This document shows positions 1 through 8,108 of a stretch of DNA of 44,030 nucleotides, piece after piece. Positions within the stretch are counted from its first letter, which is position 1. Every line of letters starts with the position of its first letter. The position numbers were made by a program, and so were the translations under genes. Under the pieces are notes generated by a model that saw nothing but the letters and a program-made list of their open reading frames with translations, did not search any database and was not told where the DNA came from. The DNA lies in the NCBI GenBank assembly GCA_005888335.1, contig VAWY01000144.1, positions 1 through 44,030 of the forward strand, written 5' to 3'. Source of the DNA: Actinomycetota bacterium (GTDB lineage Bacteria; Actinomycetota; Thermoleophilia; Solirubrobacterales; Solirubrobacteraceae).

Positions 1-1010
1 CGCGGGCGGCCCGCCGCGGCGGCCCGCGGCGCCGCCGGGATCGTCCGCACGCCGTTGCAGCCGGCCTCCCAGCACAAGAAGCGGCTGAGATTCGCCGTCC
101 ACCACGGCAGCGGCGCGCCGTGCGGCGGATCCCAGTAGTCGTCGTTGCCGAAGTCGAAGAACCGCCCGCGCGCCCCGTCGCGCGTCTGCCGCGGCGAGCT
201 CGGCAGGCACATCGTGTCCTCCAGCGCGTCGGTGCAATGGCCGGTGGGATCGCCGTGCGGGGCGGCGTCGGGCTGCACGGCGCCGAGCGTGTGGCCGATC
301 TCGTGGCGCACGGCGTCGGGGCCGCAGAAGCCCGCGGGCGTACGGAACAGGACGGCGACGCTGCCGCCCATGTTGTTGCGGTTGGCCTCGGTGCGGCGCG
401 TGTCGCGGTAGAGCGTCGCCTGGCCGCACGCCCCCGGCGGCGCCGGCCCGTCGAGCCAGACGACGTAGTCGAACGGGCGCAGCGGCGCCTCGGCGGCGTC
501 CGGCCGCGTCACCGCGAAGCCGGCCGCCTCGAGCTCGTCGTACACGGCCTCGAGCGTGCCGTCGTCGACCCTCGCGTCGCTGGTCAGCTGCGCGCTGTCG
601 CGGTGCATGTGCACGACCGAGATGTCGAGGAAGTCGGGGCCGCACGTGGTGCCGAGGTCGAAGCGGATCGCGCGCGCGTAGCGCTGCTCGAGCAGGGAGG
701 AGGCGGCGAGCGCGTCGGCCTGGATCGTCGCGGCGAGCTCGTCGAGCCGGTCCGGCGCGCCGGCGGGCTCGGCGAGGATCGCGTGGTAGCGGTAGGGGCC
801 GTTGTCGACCTGGTCGGCGGTGTCGTCGGCGGTGAGCTCCTTGCCGCACCAAGGCACGGTCGGCGTGGCCCGGGGGCCGGGGGACGTCGCGGCCGAGAAC
901 GCCGAGATCGCGTCGACTCCGTGGCTGTAGACGACGCGGGCACGGGCTGCCGGGGCCGCCGTCAGGGCGGCCAGCGCGACGGCGGCGGCGGGGAACAGGC
1001 GCACGAGCAT
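1..1010 (-). CDS. Secreted zinc metalloprotease, metzincin-like (3' end outside window)
   Basis: The ATG at 1010 opens a frame that runs off the left edge, so about 336 residues are visible and the C-terminus is missing. A signal peptide is clear (MLVRLF, Ala/Leu core, cleavage near APAARA-R). The zinc site is H236-E-I-G-H240-T-L-G, coded at 303-291 on the minus strand; residue 246, where metzincins usually have the third His or Asp, is Gln. A later G-H258-C and a D-T-M267-C could supply a third ligand and the Met-turn. Many Cys residues fit an exported, disulfide-bonded enzyme. Substrate is unknown. It is divergent from the repeat protein at 1104, with a 93-base gap. Family call is from motif recognition only. 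Confidence 0.8.
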   Translation of the reverse strand, partial: MLVRLFPAAAVALAALTAAPAARARVVYSHGVDAISAFSAATSPGPRATPTVPWCGKELTADDTADQVDNGPYRYHAILAEPAGAPDRLDELAATIQADALAASSLLEQRYARAIRFDLGTTCGPDFLDISVVHMHRDSAQLTSDARVDDGTLEAVYDELEAAGFAVTRPDAAEAPLRPFDYVVWLDGPAPPGACGQATLYRDTRRTEANRNNMGGSVAVLFRTPAGFCGPDAVRHEIGHTLGAVQPDAAPHGDPTGHCTDALEDTMCLPSSPRQTRDGARGRFFDFGNDDYWDPPHGAPLPWWTANLSRFLCWEAGCNGVRTIPAAPRAAAAGRP

Positions 1011-1103
1011 GAGCCGGAGCGGGCGGGCATCCCCGCCGCCGCACAGTCGCCAAACGCCGCTCGACGCTCGTTCGAGAGGCGCTCTCTGCTACCACGAGGG
1101 ACG

Positions 1104-1451
1104 ATGGCCTCGCCTGCCGAACGCCAGGTCCTGCTCGCCCCGGACGTCGTCGCCCGCGCTGCTGCGCGCGTGGCGCCGCAGCGCGAGCAGCGCTGGATGC
1201 TCAGCCAGCCGCGCGAGCTGCGGCGCCACTTCGTGCGCCACGTCTTCGACCATCCGGACATGGAGCGCCGCCAGGAGATCTGGATGCTCACCCAGACCGA
1301 CGAGGTGCGCGAGACCTACATCGCCGAGGTCCTCGAGCGTCAGCACCCGCGCCCGCACCAGGAGATCTGGATGCTGCGCCAGCCCATCGACGTCCGCGAG
1401 AGCTACGTCCACGACGTCATCCTCGCCGAGGGCCCGCTGTCGTCGCCGTAG
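1104..1451 (+). CDS. Small cytosolic protein of three 29-residue tandem repeats
   Basis: The product is 115 residues. I chose the ATG at 1104 because GAGGGA sits just upstream (about 1096-1101) and the repeat-bearing part begins soon after; the frame stays open far upstream but only as a high-Arg shadow of the protease gene. After about 27 residues come three repeats of exactly 29 residues with the core Q-E-x-W-M-L-x-Q-x-x-x-V-R-E-x-Y-x-x-x-V. Repeats 2 and 3 both start QEIWML. There is no signal peptide or membrane segment. I do not recognise a family. The regular helix-like pattern with conserved Trp suggests a small repeat scaffold. It is followed 8 bases later by the methyltransferase gene and is probably co-transcribed with it. 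Confidence 0.7.
   Translation: MASPAERQVLLAPDVVARAAARVAPQREQRWMLSQPRELRRHFVRHVFDHPDMERRQEIWMLTQTDEVRETYIAEVLERQHPRPHQEIWMLRQPIDVRESYVHDVILAEGPLSSP
1185..1445 (+). repeat. Three in-frame tandem repeats of 87 bases
   Basis: Units lie at 1185-1271, 1272-1358 and 1359-1445, each 29 codons. Units 2 and 3 share CAGGAGATCTGGATGCT at their starts; unit 1 is more diverged. No gaps are needed to align the three translations. Confidence 0.85.
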
Positions 1452-1459
1452 GGCCGATC

Positions 1460-2041
1460 GTGAGCGCGGTGCACGACCTGGTGGAGGAGATCGTGGTGCT
1501 GGCGCCGGGCCGCGAGCTCGCCGTGCTGCGCCCGCGCGACAGCGAGGCCCTGCTCGACGAGCACGCCTTCGAGGCCGAGGAGTTCCTGCCCTACTGGGCC
1601 GAGCTGTGGCCGAGCGGCGTGGCGCTCGCGCGCGCCGTCGCGAACCGCGCGCTGCGCGGCGCGCGGGTGCTCGAGCTGGGCTGCGGGCTCGGCCTGCCGA
1701 GCATCGCGGCGGCGCTGGCGGGCGGGCGCGTGCTCGCGACCGACTGGGCGCCGGCGGCGATCGACCTGCTGCGCGAGAACGCGCGGCGCAACGGCGCGAC
1801 GCTCGAGACGGCGCTCGTGCGCTGGGAGGCGCCCGAGGCGCTCCTCGAGCGGGCGCCGTTCGACCTCGTGCTCGCCGCCGACGTCCTCTACGAGCGCCGC
1901 AACGTCCCGCTGCTCGCCGGCCTCCTCCCGCGCCTGGGCGGCGAGGTGCTGCTCGCCGATCCCGGTCGTCCGCCGCTCGAGGACTTCCTGGCGCGGACCG
2001 GCTCGGTGTGGGCGCGCCCGCCGCTCTACCGCCTGCTTTAG
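1460..2041 (+). CDS. SAM-dependent methyltransferase, METTL16/ETFB-lysine type
   Basis: A protein of 193 residues starting at GTG 1460. The SAM site is V-L-E-L-G-C-G-L-G-L-P-S (motif I, about residues 69-80), with the acidic motif II in A-T-D-W-A-P and a later D-L-V-L-A-A-D-V-L-Y. The upstream P-Y-W-A-E-L-W-P-S-G is typical of the methyltransferase 16 group, which includes protein-lysine and nicotinamide-type enzymes. The target cannot be told from sequence; a protein substrate is a guess. It follows the 29-residue-repeat gene by 8 bases. Its TAG stop is the first codon of a 166-bp palindrome shared with the convergent yqgE-like gene. Confidence 0.85.
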   Translation: MSAVHDLVEEIVVLAPGRELAVLRPRDSEALLDEHAFEAEEFLPYWAELWPSGVALARAVANRALRGARVLELGCGLGLPSIAAALAGGRVLATDWAPAAIDLLRENARRNGATLETALVRWEAPEALLERAPFDLVLAADVLYERRNVPLLAGLLPRLGGEVLLADPGRPPLEDFLARTGSVWARPPLYRLL

Positions 2042-2204
2042 TGCTGCGTCAGGTGACGTTCGCCCCGTCGCCGGCGGAGCGATCGTCGTGGCTGGCGTCG
2101 ACCGTCATCCGAAGGTGTGGCCCAGCCACATCGAGGATCGACGGGTGGCGCCAGGCGCGGCGAGCGCCCGCCGAACGGGGCGAACGTTGCCTGACGCGGC
2201 ACTA
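2039..2204. repeat. Stop-to-stop imperfect palindrome, 166 bp (probable bidirectional terminator)
   Basis: Both arms start with a used stop codon: TAG of the methyltransferase on the plus strand and TAG of the yqgE-like gene on the minus strand. Reading inward, the arms agree at about 27 of the first 30 bases; GCGTCAGG and ACGTTCGCCCCGT are shared. Similarity continues with small indels to the centre, where TGTGGC-CCA-GCCACA (2116-2130) closes the hairpin. I estimate about 80% identity between arms by eye. No U-rich run follows. Likely role is termination in both directions or protection of 3' ends. Confidence 0.8.
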
Positions 2205-2747
2205 GTTCAGCGACGGGTCCGGCGGCATCGTCGCCAGCAGCGCGTACTCGCCGCCCTTGCGGGCCAGGACGCGCGCCCACAGGCGCTCGGGATCGTCGGC
2301 GAACGCGTCCGCGGCCTCGGCGTCGACGACGATCCAGTCGTCGCGCTCGAGCTCTGACTCGAGCTGGCCGGAGCCCCAGCCGGCGTAGCCGAGGTAGGCG
2401 CGCGCGCCGCGCTCGCCGAGCGGCAGGTCGGCGAGGTCGGCGCCCTGCAGGACGAGCCCGACGCTGCCCAGCACCATCAGCGCCTCGTCGGGCGGCGCGT
2501 CGAGGTCGGCCAGCAGCACGATGCTCGCAGGCTGCACCGGCCCGCCCGACCACAGCCGCGCGCCGGGGCCGAGGACGTCGGCGAGCTCGGGGACTGCATC
2601 GCCGACCGCGAGCGGCGTCCGGCGGTTGACGATCAGGCCGAGCGCGCCCTCCTCGCTGTGCTCGCAGACGAGCACGACGGTGCGCCGGAAGTTGGGGTCC
2701 AGGAGCGTCGGTCCGGCCACGAGCAGCCGGCCGCGGAGGGAGTCCAT
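2202..2747 (-). CDS. yqgE: YqgE/AlgH family protein (UPF0301)
   Basis: A protein of 181 residues, close to the usual family length. The start M-x-S-L-R-G-R-L-L-V-A-G-P-x-L-L-D-P-N-F-R-R-T-V is the family signature, followed by G-L-I-V-N-R and, near the middle, W-S-G-G-P-V. A-Y-L-G-Y-A-G-W-G-x-G-Q-L-E is the second conserved block. The family is widespread and small, with one single-domain fold; its biochemical role is not settled, although AlgH was first named as a regulator in Pseudomonas. It lies at the downstream end of a minus-strand run after the helical protein at 2799-3131 and ends inside the 166-bp palindrome. Confidence 0.93.
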   Translation of the reverse strand: MDSLRGRLLVAGPTLLDPNFRRTVVLVCEHSEEGALGLIVNRRTPLAVGDAVPELADVLGPGARLWSGGPVQPASIVLLADLDAPPDEALMVLGSVGLVLQGADLADLPLGERGARAYLGYAGWGSGQLESELERDDWIVVDAEAADAFADDPERLWARVLARKGGEYALLATMPPDPSLN

Positions 2748-2798
2748 GGTGCAAGCGTCTACCCGGACGCGGCCGGATGCGCAACCGGGTTCGCGGCC

Positions 2799-3131
2799 TC
2801 AGTGCCGCTGCGCGAGCGGATCGAGCTCCTGCTCGGGGTCGGCCTCGGCGGCGCCCACGGAGAGCGCCGCGCGGGCGGGCAGGCGCTCGCGCGCCGCGTC
2901 CAGGCGCGCGCGCACCGGCCCGGCAGCCGCGCCGAGCACCCGGCGCTCGCGCGCGGCGAGCGCCGGCCAGCGGGCGCGCAGCGCGCTCAGGCCGGCGTCG
3001 GCCGCCTCGAGGCGGTCGCGCGCAGCGCCGGATGCGCCCTCGTCGAGGGCGGCCTCGGCGGCCGACACATCCAGCGCGACCGCGGCCAGCGCCTTGAGCA
3101 GCGAGTCCACGGGGCGGCCATGGTGCCGCAC
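2799..3131 (-). CDS. Small helical protein of unknown function
   Basis: A protein of up to 110 residues from GTG 3131. A second GTG at 3110 (V-D-S-L-L-K) would give 103 residues and may be the better start, since the first six residues look unlike the rest. The remainder is Ala/Leu/Glu/Arg-rich and strongly helical, with heptad-like spacing across about residues 10-100. There is no signal peptide and no Cys. It lies 10 bases after the ChaB-like gene, so the two are probably co-transcribed. I do not recognise a family. The chance that it is a real gene rests on composition and spacing only. Confidence 0.55.
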   Translation of the reverse strand: MRHHGRPVDSLLKALAAVALDVSAAEAALDEGASGAARDRLEAADAGLSALRARWPALAARERRVLGAAAGPVRARLDAARERLPARAALSVGAAEADPEQELDPLAQRH

Positions 3132-3141
3132 CCCCCGGACG

Positions 3142-3528
3142 TCACTGCTTGCGCGCGATCGCCCTCGCGAGCTCCTTCTTGCTCATCTTCGAGCGCCCCT
3201 CGACGCCGAGCCGCTTGGCGCGCTCGTAGAGCTCCTCCTTGGTGTTGCCCTCTGCGTCGACGCCGCCGTAGGTCTCCTTCGGGTGCTCGCGGGCGGCCCG
3301 GCCGCTCTGCTTGGCCTGCGGGTCCGAGGGGCCCTTCTCGTCCTTGAGCTCCCAGTGGTCGCCGCGCTTCTCGGCGATGTGCTTGACAGAGGCGTACGCC
3401 GTCCGGTGGGCGCGCTCCTCGGAGTCGTACTGCTCGTGCGCGCTGTCGAGCGTCTTCTCGTAGGTCCGCTGGACCTTCTTCGGCGACCGCTCGATCGTGT
3501 CCGGCAGGTCCTCCTTCTTCGCGGGCAT
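3142..3528 (-). CDS. ChaB family protein with Rho-N-like tail
   Basis: A protein of 128 residues with a strong GAGGAGG ribosome site five bases upstream of the ATG at 3528. Residues 1-60 match ChaB: D-L-P-D-T-I, then a basic helix, H-E-Q-Y-D-S-E-E-R-A-H-R-T-A-Y-A-S-V-K-H-I and W-E-L-K. Residues about 95-126 (T-K-E-E-L-Y-E-R-A-K-R-L-G-V-E-G-R-S, K-K-E-L-A-R-A-I) resemble the SAP-like Rho N-terminal domain, a small nucleic-acid-binding fold. E. coli ChaB was named for linkage to the ChaA cation antiporter, but its role is unclear. The pairing of the two domains suggests nucleic-acid contact. A cation antiporter of the ChaA type occurs far away at 41145-42200, so no operon link is seen. Confidence 0.85.
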   Translation of the reverse strand: MPAKKEDLPDTIERSPKKVQRTYEKTLDSAHEQYDSEERAHRTAYASVKHIAEKRGDHWELKDEKGPSDPQAKQSGRAAREHPKETYGGVDAEGNTKEELYERAKRLGVEGRSKMSKKELARAIARKQ

Positions 3529-3566
3529 GGCTGCCTCCTCGAAGTCGCTTCTGCCCGCGGACTGCC

Positions 3567-3583
3567 CCGGGCGCGGCGCCCGG
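3567..3583 (-). terminator. GC-rich hairpin after the acylase gene
   Basis: CCGGGCGC and GCGCCCGG are separated by one base, 13 bases downstream of the acylase stop codon on the minus strand. No U-run follows, so the hairpin may only weakly separate the acylase from the ChaB-like gene. Confidence 0.4.
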
Positions 3584-3595
3584 AAACACGGGGTG

Positions 3596-6319
3596 TCAGC
3601 GCGGGAGCCGCTGGGTGAGCTCGACCGTCTGCTGGAAGGTCGGCCGGTTCTGGAAGGGGAAGTTGGGGACGCCGACCGCGCTGGCCGTCGTGAAGCGATC
3701 CTGGTCGAAGCAGCGCGCCTGCGGGTCGGACTGGCAGTCGCCGTAGCCGTAGAGCTTGGCGTGGGAGTCGGTCAGCGCGTCGAGCAGCGTGCGGCGCAGG
3801 AGCAGCCGGCAGGCCTGGCGCGAGCCGTTGCCGCAGTAGCCGCGCGAGAGGCGCCCGAGCGGCTTGCGGTGGTTGAACATGTCGCGCAGGTCCTTGTTGA
3901 CGTAGCTCCACCAGCCGTCGGAGAAGCCGGGGTAGTCGGTCGCCGCCTCGCCGACCGGCGGGCCGCCGAAGCCGAGCATGTCCTTGAGGTCCTTGAACGC
4001 CTCGTCGCCGAGCACCGGTTGGTAGATCGCGTCGAGCATCCGCGGCCACCACGCGTCCATCAACGTGACCGCCTGGTCGTCGTCGTAGCGGCCGTCCTTG
4101 TCGAGGTCGCGCCTGTGCCCGCCGCTCGCCGCCCACGCGCGCAGGTGGTCGATCTCGGCGCGCAGCGTGGGGGAGCTTGGGTGCCCGAGCGCGCGCAGCA
4201 GCGGGCGCGTGAGCGCGAACGCGCGGATGTCCTGCGTCGCTGGCTCCTCCATCGCCTGAACGAGTTGCTCGAGGGCCATCTTGCGCGGACCTTTGATCGC
4301 CTGGCGCACGCGCTGCTCGATCATCCGCGAGCGGAAGACCGGGCCGTAGGAGAACTTGTCGTCGGCCGCCGCCCAGCCGGGCGCCTGCTTGTTGTTCCAC
4401 GACACCAGGTAGGGCGGGTCGACCGCGTGGGGCCGCTTGTCGAGCGGGACCGTCGACATCAGGTAGCGGTCGGGGTCGAAGCCCTGCCAGTCGTACTCGC
4501 CGGTGCCGAGGATCGGGAAGTCCGAAGACGTGTGCGGCGAGCGGTAGGGGTAGGCGCCCGAGAGCTGGTAGGCGATGTGGTCGGCGTCGATGTAGGACCA
4601 GTTGAAGGCGAAGTTGATGCCGTCGATCGCGCGGCGGAACGACTGCGGGTCCTTGACGAAGTTGGGGTCGTTGAGGCGCAGGAAGCCGAGCGCGGAGTCC
4701 GCCTCGTGGAAGTACGTCGTGCGCGCGGTCACGAACGCGACGTCCTTGCCGCCGACCTTGCCGCGCGCGAAGACGATGCCGTGCACCGTGCGGTAGACGG
4801 ACAGCGTCTCGCTGCCGGGCGGCGTCTGGTCGGAGACGTTGGGCTTCCACGAGTTGGTGACGTCGAGCTCGTCCATCGCCCGGCACTCGCCCCTGTAGAG
4901 GTAGTGGGTGTCGTCCTGGCAGAGGACCTCGGCGAACGTGTCGACGTTGTCCGACGTCGCGGTCGTCGCGCTCCACGCGTAGTCGCGGCCGTGGCCGAGC
5001 TGGACGTAGAGGTTGACGCCCGGGAACGTCGCGCCGCGGGCGTCGATGCCCGGGCCGTGCAGGTCCTCCTCCATGAGGATCTGCGGGACGAAGTAGCCGA
5101 CCTGGGGGCCGAGCACGCCGATCGCGTGCCCCGTCGTCGACTCGCGCGCGCTGACGAGCTCCCAGTTCGACGCGTGCGGCGGCTCGCCGACGAACTGGCG
5201 CAGCAGCTGCGAGCCGATCGAGCCGTCGTCGGGGATCGGCAGGCGCAGCGGCGTCGCGGTGCGGGCGCTGCCGCTGGGCTCGCCGGCCAGCGCGCCGCCC
5301 GGGGTCAGGAACGTCACGCTGCCGGGGTCGGGGAGCGCGAGGCCGCGCGGCGCGAACGACGGCGTCGTCTCGTACGGGAAGCGCTTGCGGCGGATGGTCG
5401 ACGGCGCCTCGGGATCGTTCTTGAGGCGGAAGTCCGACCACACGCGGCGACCGCGCTTGTCGCCGAAGCGCTTCTGCAGCGCTTCGAGCAGCAGCGCCGA
5501 GCGCAGCTCGTTGCCGCCGCCCTTGCCGAAGATGCCGCCGATCAGCGACGCCTCGGCGATCACGTCGGTGACCTTCCAGTCCTCCGGCTGCTTGCCGAAC
5601 GCCGCGTATTCGCCGGGCATCTTCGTCGGGTCGAGCCGGGCCTTGGCGATGTACGCGTTGATGCCGGCGACGTAGTTGGTGACGTCCTGGACGAGCTGCG
5701 CGCCCTCGGCGCCGCCGAGCACGGGGGCCTGGTCGATCTGGCGCTGCAGGTCGGCCTCGGTGTAGGGGGCGAGCGCCCACTGCACGCGGTCCATCTCGCG
5801 GTTGCCCTTCGCGCCGCCGGCGAACGACGAGAGCTCCGCGCGGCCGGTGTGGCGCAGGACGTCCATGAGGAACAGGCGGTCCTCGGCGCCGGCGTAGCCC
5901 GCGCCGAACATGACGTCCGCGCGCGAGTCGCCGTAGACGTGCGGGACGCCGTACTGCTTGTCCCTGATGATCGTCAGCCCGGGCCGCGGGGTCTCCGTGG
6001 TCTCCACGTCCTCGGGCCGCACGCCGAACGTCGCGTCCTTGTAGTAGGCGGCGACCTGGTCGTGGGTCAGCGCGGGCGACGCGTAGAGCAGATTCTCGTA
6101 GAGCGGCTGCTGGTCCATCCAGTGCGCCGGGCGCTGGTTGTTCGCCCGGAACGCGGCGAGCTGGATCGCGTTGTCGGTCCCGGCCTCGCCGGGCGGCAGG
6201 ATGTTGCGAAAGCCGCCGGCGTCGTCGGTGCCGTACGGCGCGACGGCGGCGGGCGCGGGGGCCGCGGCGACGCCCGCGAGCGCGAACACGAGCACGGCGA
6301 CGCCGACGACCCTGCGCAT
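3596..6319 (-). CDS. Penicillin acylase family Ntn-hydrolase, secreted
   Basis: A protein of 907 residues. The ATG at 6319 opens a standard signal peptide (M-R-R-V-V-G, hydrophobic core, A-P-A-P-A-A-V). The proenzyme start has I-R-D-K-Q-Y-G-V-P-H-V-Y-G-D-S, typical of the alpha chain. The autocatalytic junction is H-A-S384-N-W-E, in which Ser384 would become the N-terminal nucleophile of the beta chain after self-cleavage. Family members hydrolyse amide bonds of penicillins, acyl-homoserine lactones or other N-acyl compounds; substrate cannot be assigned here. It follows the SRPBCC gene by 50 bases and the MFS gene, so an exporter/hydrolase unit is possible. It is longer than most family members (750-850 residues). 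Confidence 0.92.
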   Translation of the reverse strand: MRRVVGVAVLVFALAGVAAAPAPAAVAPYGTDDAGGFRNILPPGEAGTDNAIQLAAFRANNQRPAHWMDQQPLYENLLYASPALTHDQVAAYYKDATFGVRPEDVETTETPRPGLTIIRDKQYGVPHVYGDSRADVMFGAGYAGAEDRLFLMDVLRHTGRAELSSFAGGAKGNREMDRVQWALAPYTEADLQRQIDQAPVLGGAEGAQLVQDVTNYVAGINAYIAKARLDPTKMPGEYAAFGKQPEDWKVTDVIAEASLIGGIFGKGGGNELRSALLLEALQKRFGDKRGRRVWSDFRLKNDPEAPSTIRRKRFPYETTPSFAPRGLALPDPGSVTFLTPGGALAGEPSGSARTATPLRLPIPDDGSIGSQLLRQFVGEPPHASNWELVSARESTTGHAIGVLGPQVGYFVPQILMEEDLHGPGIDARGATFPGVNLYVQLGHGRDYAWSATTATSDNVDTFAEVLCQDDTHYLYRGECRAMDELDVTNSWKPNVSDQTPPGSETLSVYRTVHGIVFARGKVGGKDVAFVTARTTYFHEADSALGFLRLNDPNFVKDPQSFRRAIDGINFAFNWSYIDADHIAYQLSGAYPYRSPHTSSDFPILGTGEYDWQGFDPDRYLMSTVPLDKRPHAVDPPYLVSWNNKQAPGWAAADDKFSYGPVFRSRMIEQRVRQAIKGPRKMALEQLVQAMEEPATQDIRAFALTRPLLRALGHPSSPTLRAEIDHLRAWAASGGHRRDLDKDGRYDDDQAVTLMDAWWPRMLDAIYQPVLGDEAFKDLKDMLGFGGPPVGEAATDYPGFSDGWWSYVNKDLRDMFNHRKPLGRLSRGYCGNGSRQACRLLLRRTLLDALTDSHAKLYGYGDCQSDPQARCFDQDRFTTASAVGVPNFPFQNRPTFQQTVELTQRLPR

Positions 6320-6369
6320 GAGGATGGCGGACCTTAATCGAGCGCGTCGCGCGCGGTCGCAGTCCGGGC

Positions 6370-6837
6370 CTACGGCTCGGGCTCGGGCTCCGGCTCCCCG
6401 CGCTCGACCTCGGCCTTGAGCTCGTCGAGCGTGGTGCGGATCACGTGGTCGCGCACCTTGTCGGCGAACCGCCCGCGAAGCAGCAGCCCGAGCCGCCGCC
6501 CGGGGTCGACGACGAGGTGGAACCACACCCGCGTCCGGCCGTCCCCGAGCTCCTCGAACCGGTACTCCCCGTGCAGGTCCTTGATGTCGCCCTCGACGTA
6601 CGTCCAGCTCATCCTGTGCGGCGGCTCATGGTGGTAGCGCAGCCGGTACTTGATGTCGCGCACGCGTGCGTCCGACACCGTCTCGCCGACGACCGGCCGC
6701 CCCTGCGCATCCCGCTCGATCACCCGCGCCGCACGAACCTGCGACTGCCACTTCGGGTACCGATCGAGCTCGACGACCAGCCCGAAGCACTCCTCACACG
6801 ACGCCCTGACCTCGATCGAGTTCTCGCCCTCGAGCAT
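6370..6837 (-). CDS. SRPBCC (polyketide cyclase/START-like) protein
   Basis: A protein of 155 residues. The start M-L-E-G-E-N-S-I-E-V and the later L-D-R-Y-P-K-W-Q are typical of the SRPBCC helix-grip fold, which binds lipophilic ligands in a deep pocket. The strand pattern continues through Y-R-L-R-Y, W-T-Y-V-E-G-D, Y-R-F-E-E-L-G-D-G-R-T-R-V and ends in the long helix V-R-D-H-V-I-R-T-T-L-D-E-L-K. The last residues are a (EP)n tail that may be disordered. The start lies 41 bases inside the upstream MFS gene, so translation is probably coupled. No catalytic residues can be named; ligand unknown. Confidence 0.85.
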   Translation of the reverse strand: MLEGENSIEVRASCEECFGLVVELDRYPKWQSQVRAARVIERDAQGRPVVGETVSDARVRDIKYRLRYHHEPPHRMSWTYVEGDIKDLHGEYRFEELGDGRTRVWFHLVVDPGRRLGLLLRGRFADKVRDHVIRTTLDELKAEVERGEPEPEPEP

Positions 6838-7924
6838 CTCCTGCCCCGGAGGCTAACCGTCGGGTCATCGTGACGGCGACGGCGACGACGCCGAGGCCGG
6901 CGACGAGATACGCCACCCGCGGCGACCACACCGATGTCAGGACTCCGCCGAGCAGGTATCCGACGCCCGGCGCGGCGGCCCCGACCGACTCCAGCAGCCC
7001 GACGACGCGCGCCTGAAAGCTGTGCTCGACGGCCTCCTGCACGGCGGTGAGCACGGCGACCCACTGCACGCCGTTGCCCACCCCGCCGAGGGCCGAGGCG
7101 AGGCAGGCCAGGACGATGCCCGGAGCGGCGGCCATCCCCAGATAGCCCGCGCCGACCAACAGCGTGGAGGTTCCGACGAGGACCGCTGTCGAGCGCCGGC
7201 GCAGGCGGGCAAAGAGCGCTGACCCGACGACCATGCCTGCGCCCCATGAGGCGAGGAGCGCGCCGAAGCCGACGTCGCCGGCGCCGAGCGTCCGCTTGGC
7301 ATAGACGACCTCGATCGGGATCACGAGGAAGAAGAAGATGAAGGCGAGGACCTGGGCGGTGACGAGCGTGCGGATCACGCGGTGTTCGGCCACGTAGCCG
7401 AGACCCGATCGGACGCGCGCGAGCCAAGGTTCTCCGCGATCGGGTTCCTCGGCGCGCGCGTGCGTGGTGCCCAGGAGGAGGAGGGCGACGAGCGCGAACG
7501 ATCCAGCGTCTATGCCGAGAGCGGCCGCCGCGCTGCTCGCTGCGACGACCAACCCGGCGAGCGCGGGGCCGACGGCACTGGTAGCCGCGAAGAGGACGTT
7601 GAGGACCGCGTTGCCCTCGCGCAGTGCGCCGTGCGGCCTGAGCACTCCGGCGACGGCAGCCCGGGAAAGGGCGCGCGCCGCGAGCGCGAGGGTCCCGTCG
7701 ACGAACGCAAGCAGCAGGACGGGCGCAAGCGAGAACTCCGTCGCGGCCACGACCGCCAGCGCCGCGAACGCCACCGCCTCGACCGCGTAGAGCGCCGGCA
7801 GGACGATTCGCGGCGACGAACGATCGAGCCACGCCGTCAGCCCGGGCGCCACGAACGCAGGAATGAATTTGCCGGCGACGAACAACCCGGCCGTCGCCAG
7901 CGCCGAGCCAGTGCCGTCGAACAC
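6794..7924 (-). CDS. MFS transporter, start codon uncertain
   Basis: At least 376 residues from GTG 7924, with 11 or so hydrophobic segments and the loop R-V-R-S-G-L-G-Y-V-A-E-H-R-V-I-R-T-L typical of multidrug-type MFS permeases of the MFS_3/enterobactin-exporter group. The frame is open upstream to 8071 and codes for L-R-I-P-T-F-R-R-L-A-A-S-Y-G-L-N-E-L-G-D-N, the normal first helix of this family. No ATG, GTG or TTG exists between the upstream TGA (8074) and 7924, so either a rare codon starts it (for example CTG at 7990) or the true start was lost. A TTGAGC/TCTTTA pair 18 bases apart lies in the divergent space to the HD-GYP gene. Substrate is unknown. Confidence 0.8.
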   Translation of the reverse strand: MFDGTGSALATAGLFVAGKFIPAFVAPGLTAWLDRSSPRIVLPALYAVEAVAFAALAVVAATEFSLAPVLLLAFVDGTLALAARALSRAAVAGVLRPHGALREGNAVLNVLFAATSAVGPALAGLVVAASSAAAALGIDAGSFALVALLLLGTTHARAEEPDRGEPWLARVRSGLGYVAEHRVIRTLVTAQVLAFIFFFLVIPIEVVYAKRTLGAGDVGFGALLASWGAGMVVGSALFARLRRRSTAVLVGTSTLLVGAGYLGMAAAPGIVLACLASALGGVGNGVQWVAVLTAVQEAVEHSFQARVVGLLESVGAAAPGVGYLLGGVLTSVWSPRVAYLVAGLGVVAVAVTMTRRLASGAGDARGRELDRGQGVV

Positions 7925-8108
7925 CAGGATCGCCAGCGCGACGATCGCGAAGTTGTCGCCGAGCTCGTTCAGGCCGTAGGACGCGGCCAGCCGACGGAAG
8001 GTCGGGATGCGGAGTGTGTCGACCGCGCTTGTCGTGCGGGCAGCGTAAAGACGAGCCGAGCAGAACCGCGCTCAAGATCAACGGAAATCGGGTCGATAGC
8101 GAGCGGGT

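Noticed and set aside
120..1103. Upstream extension of the 29-residue-repeat protein
   Set aside because: Arg/Gly/Val-rich shadow of the metalloprotease; a ribosome site supports ATG 1104.
3497..6337. Long open frame on the plus strand opposite the acylase gene
   Set aside because: Val/Arg/Ala/Glu-rich composition and no domain; it is the antisense shadow of the acylase, common in very high-GC DNA.
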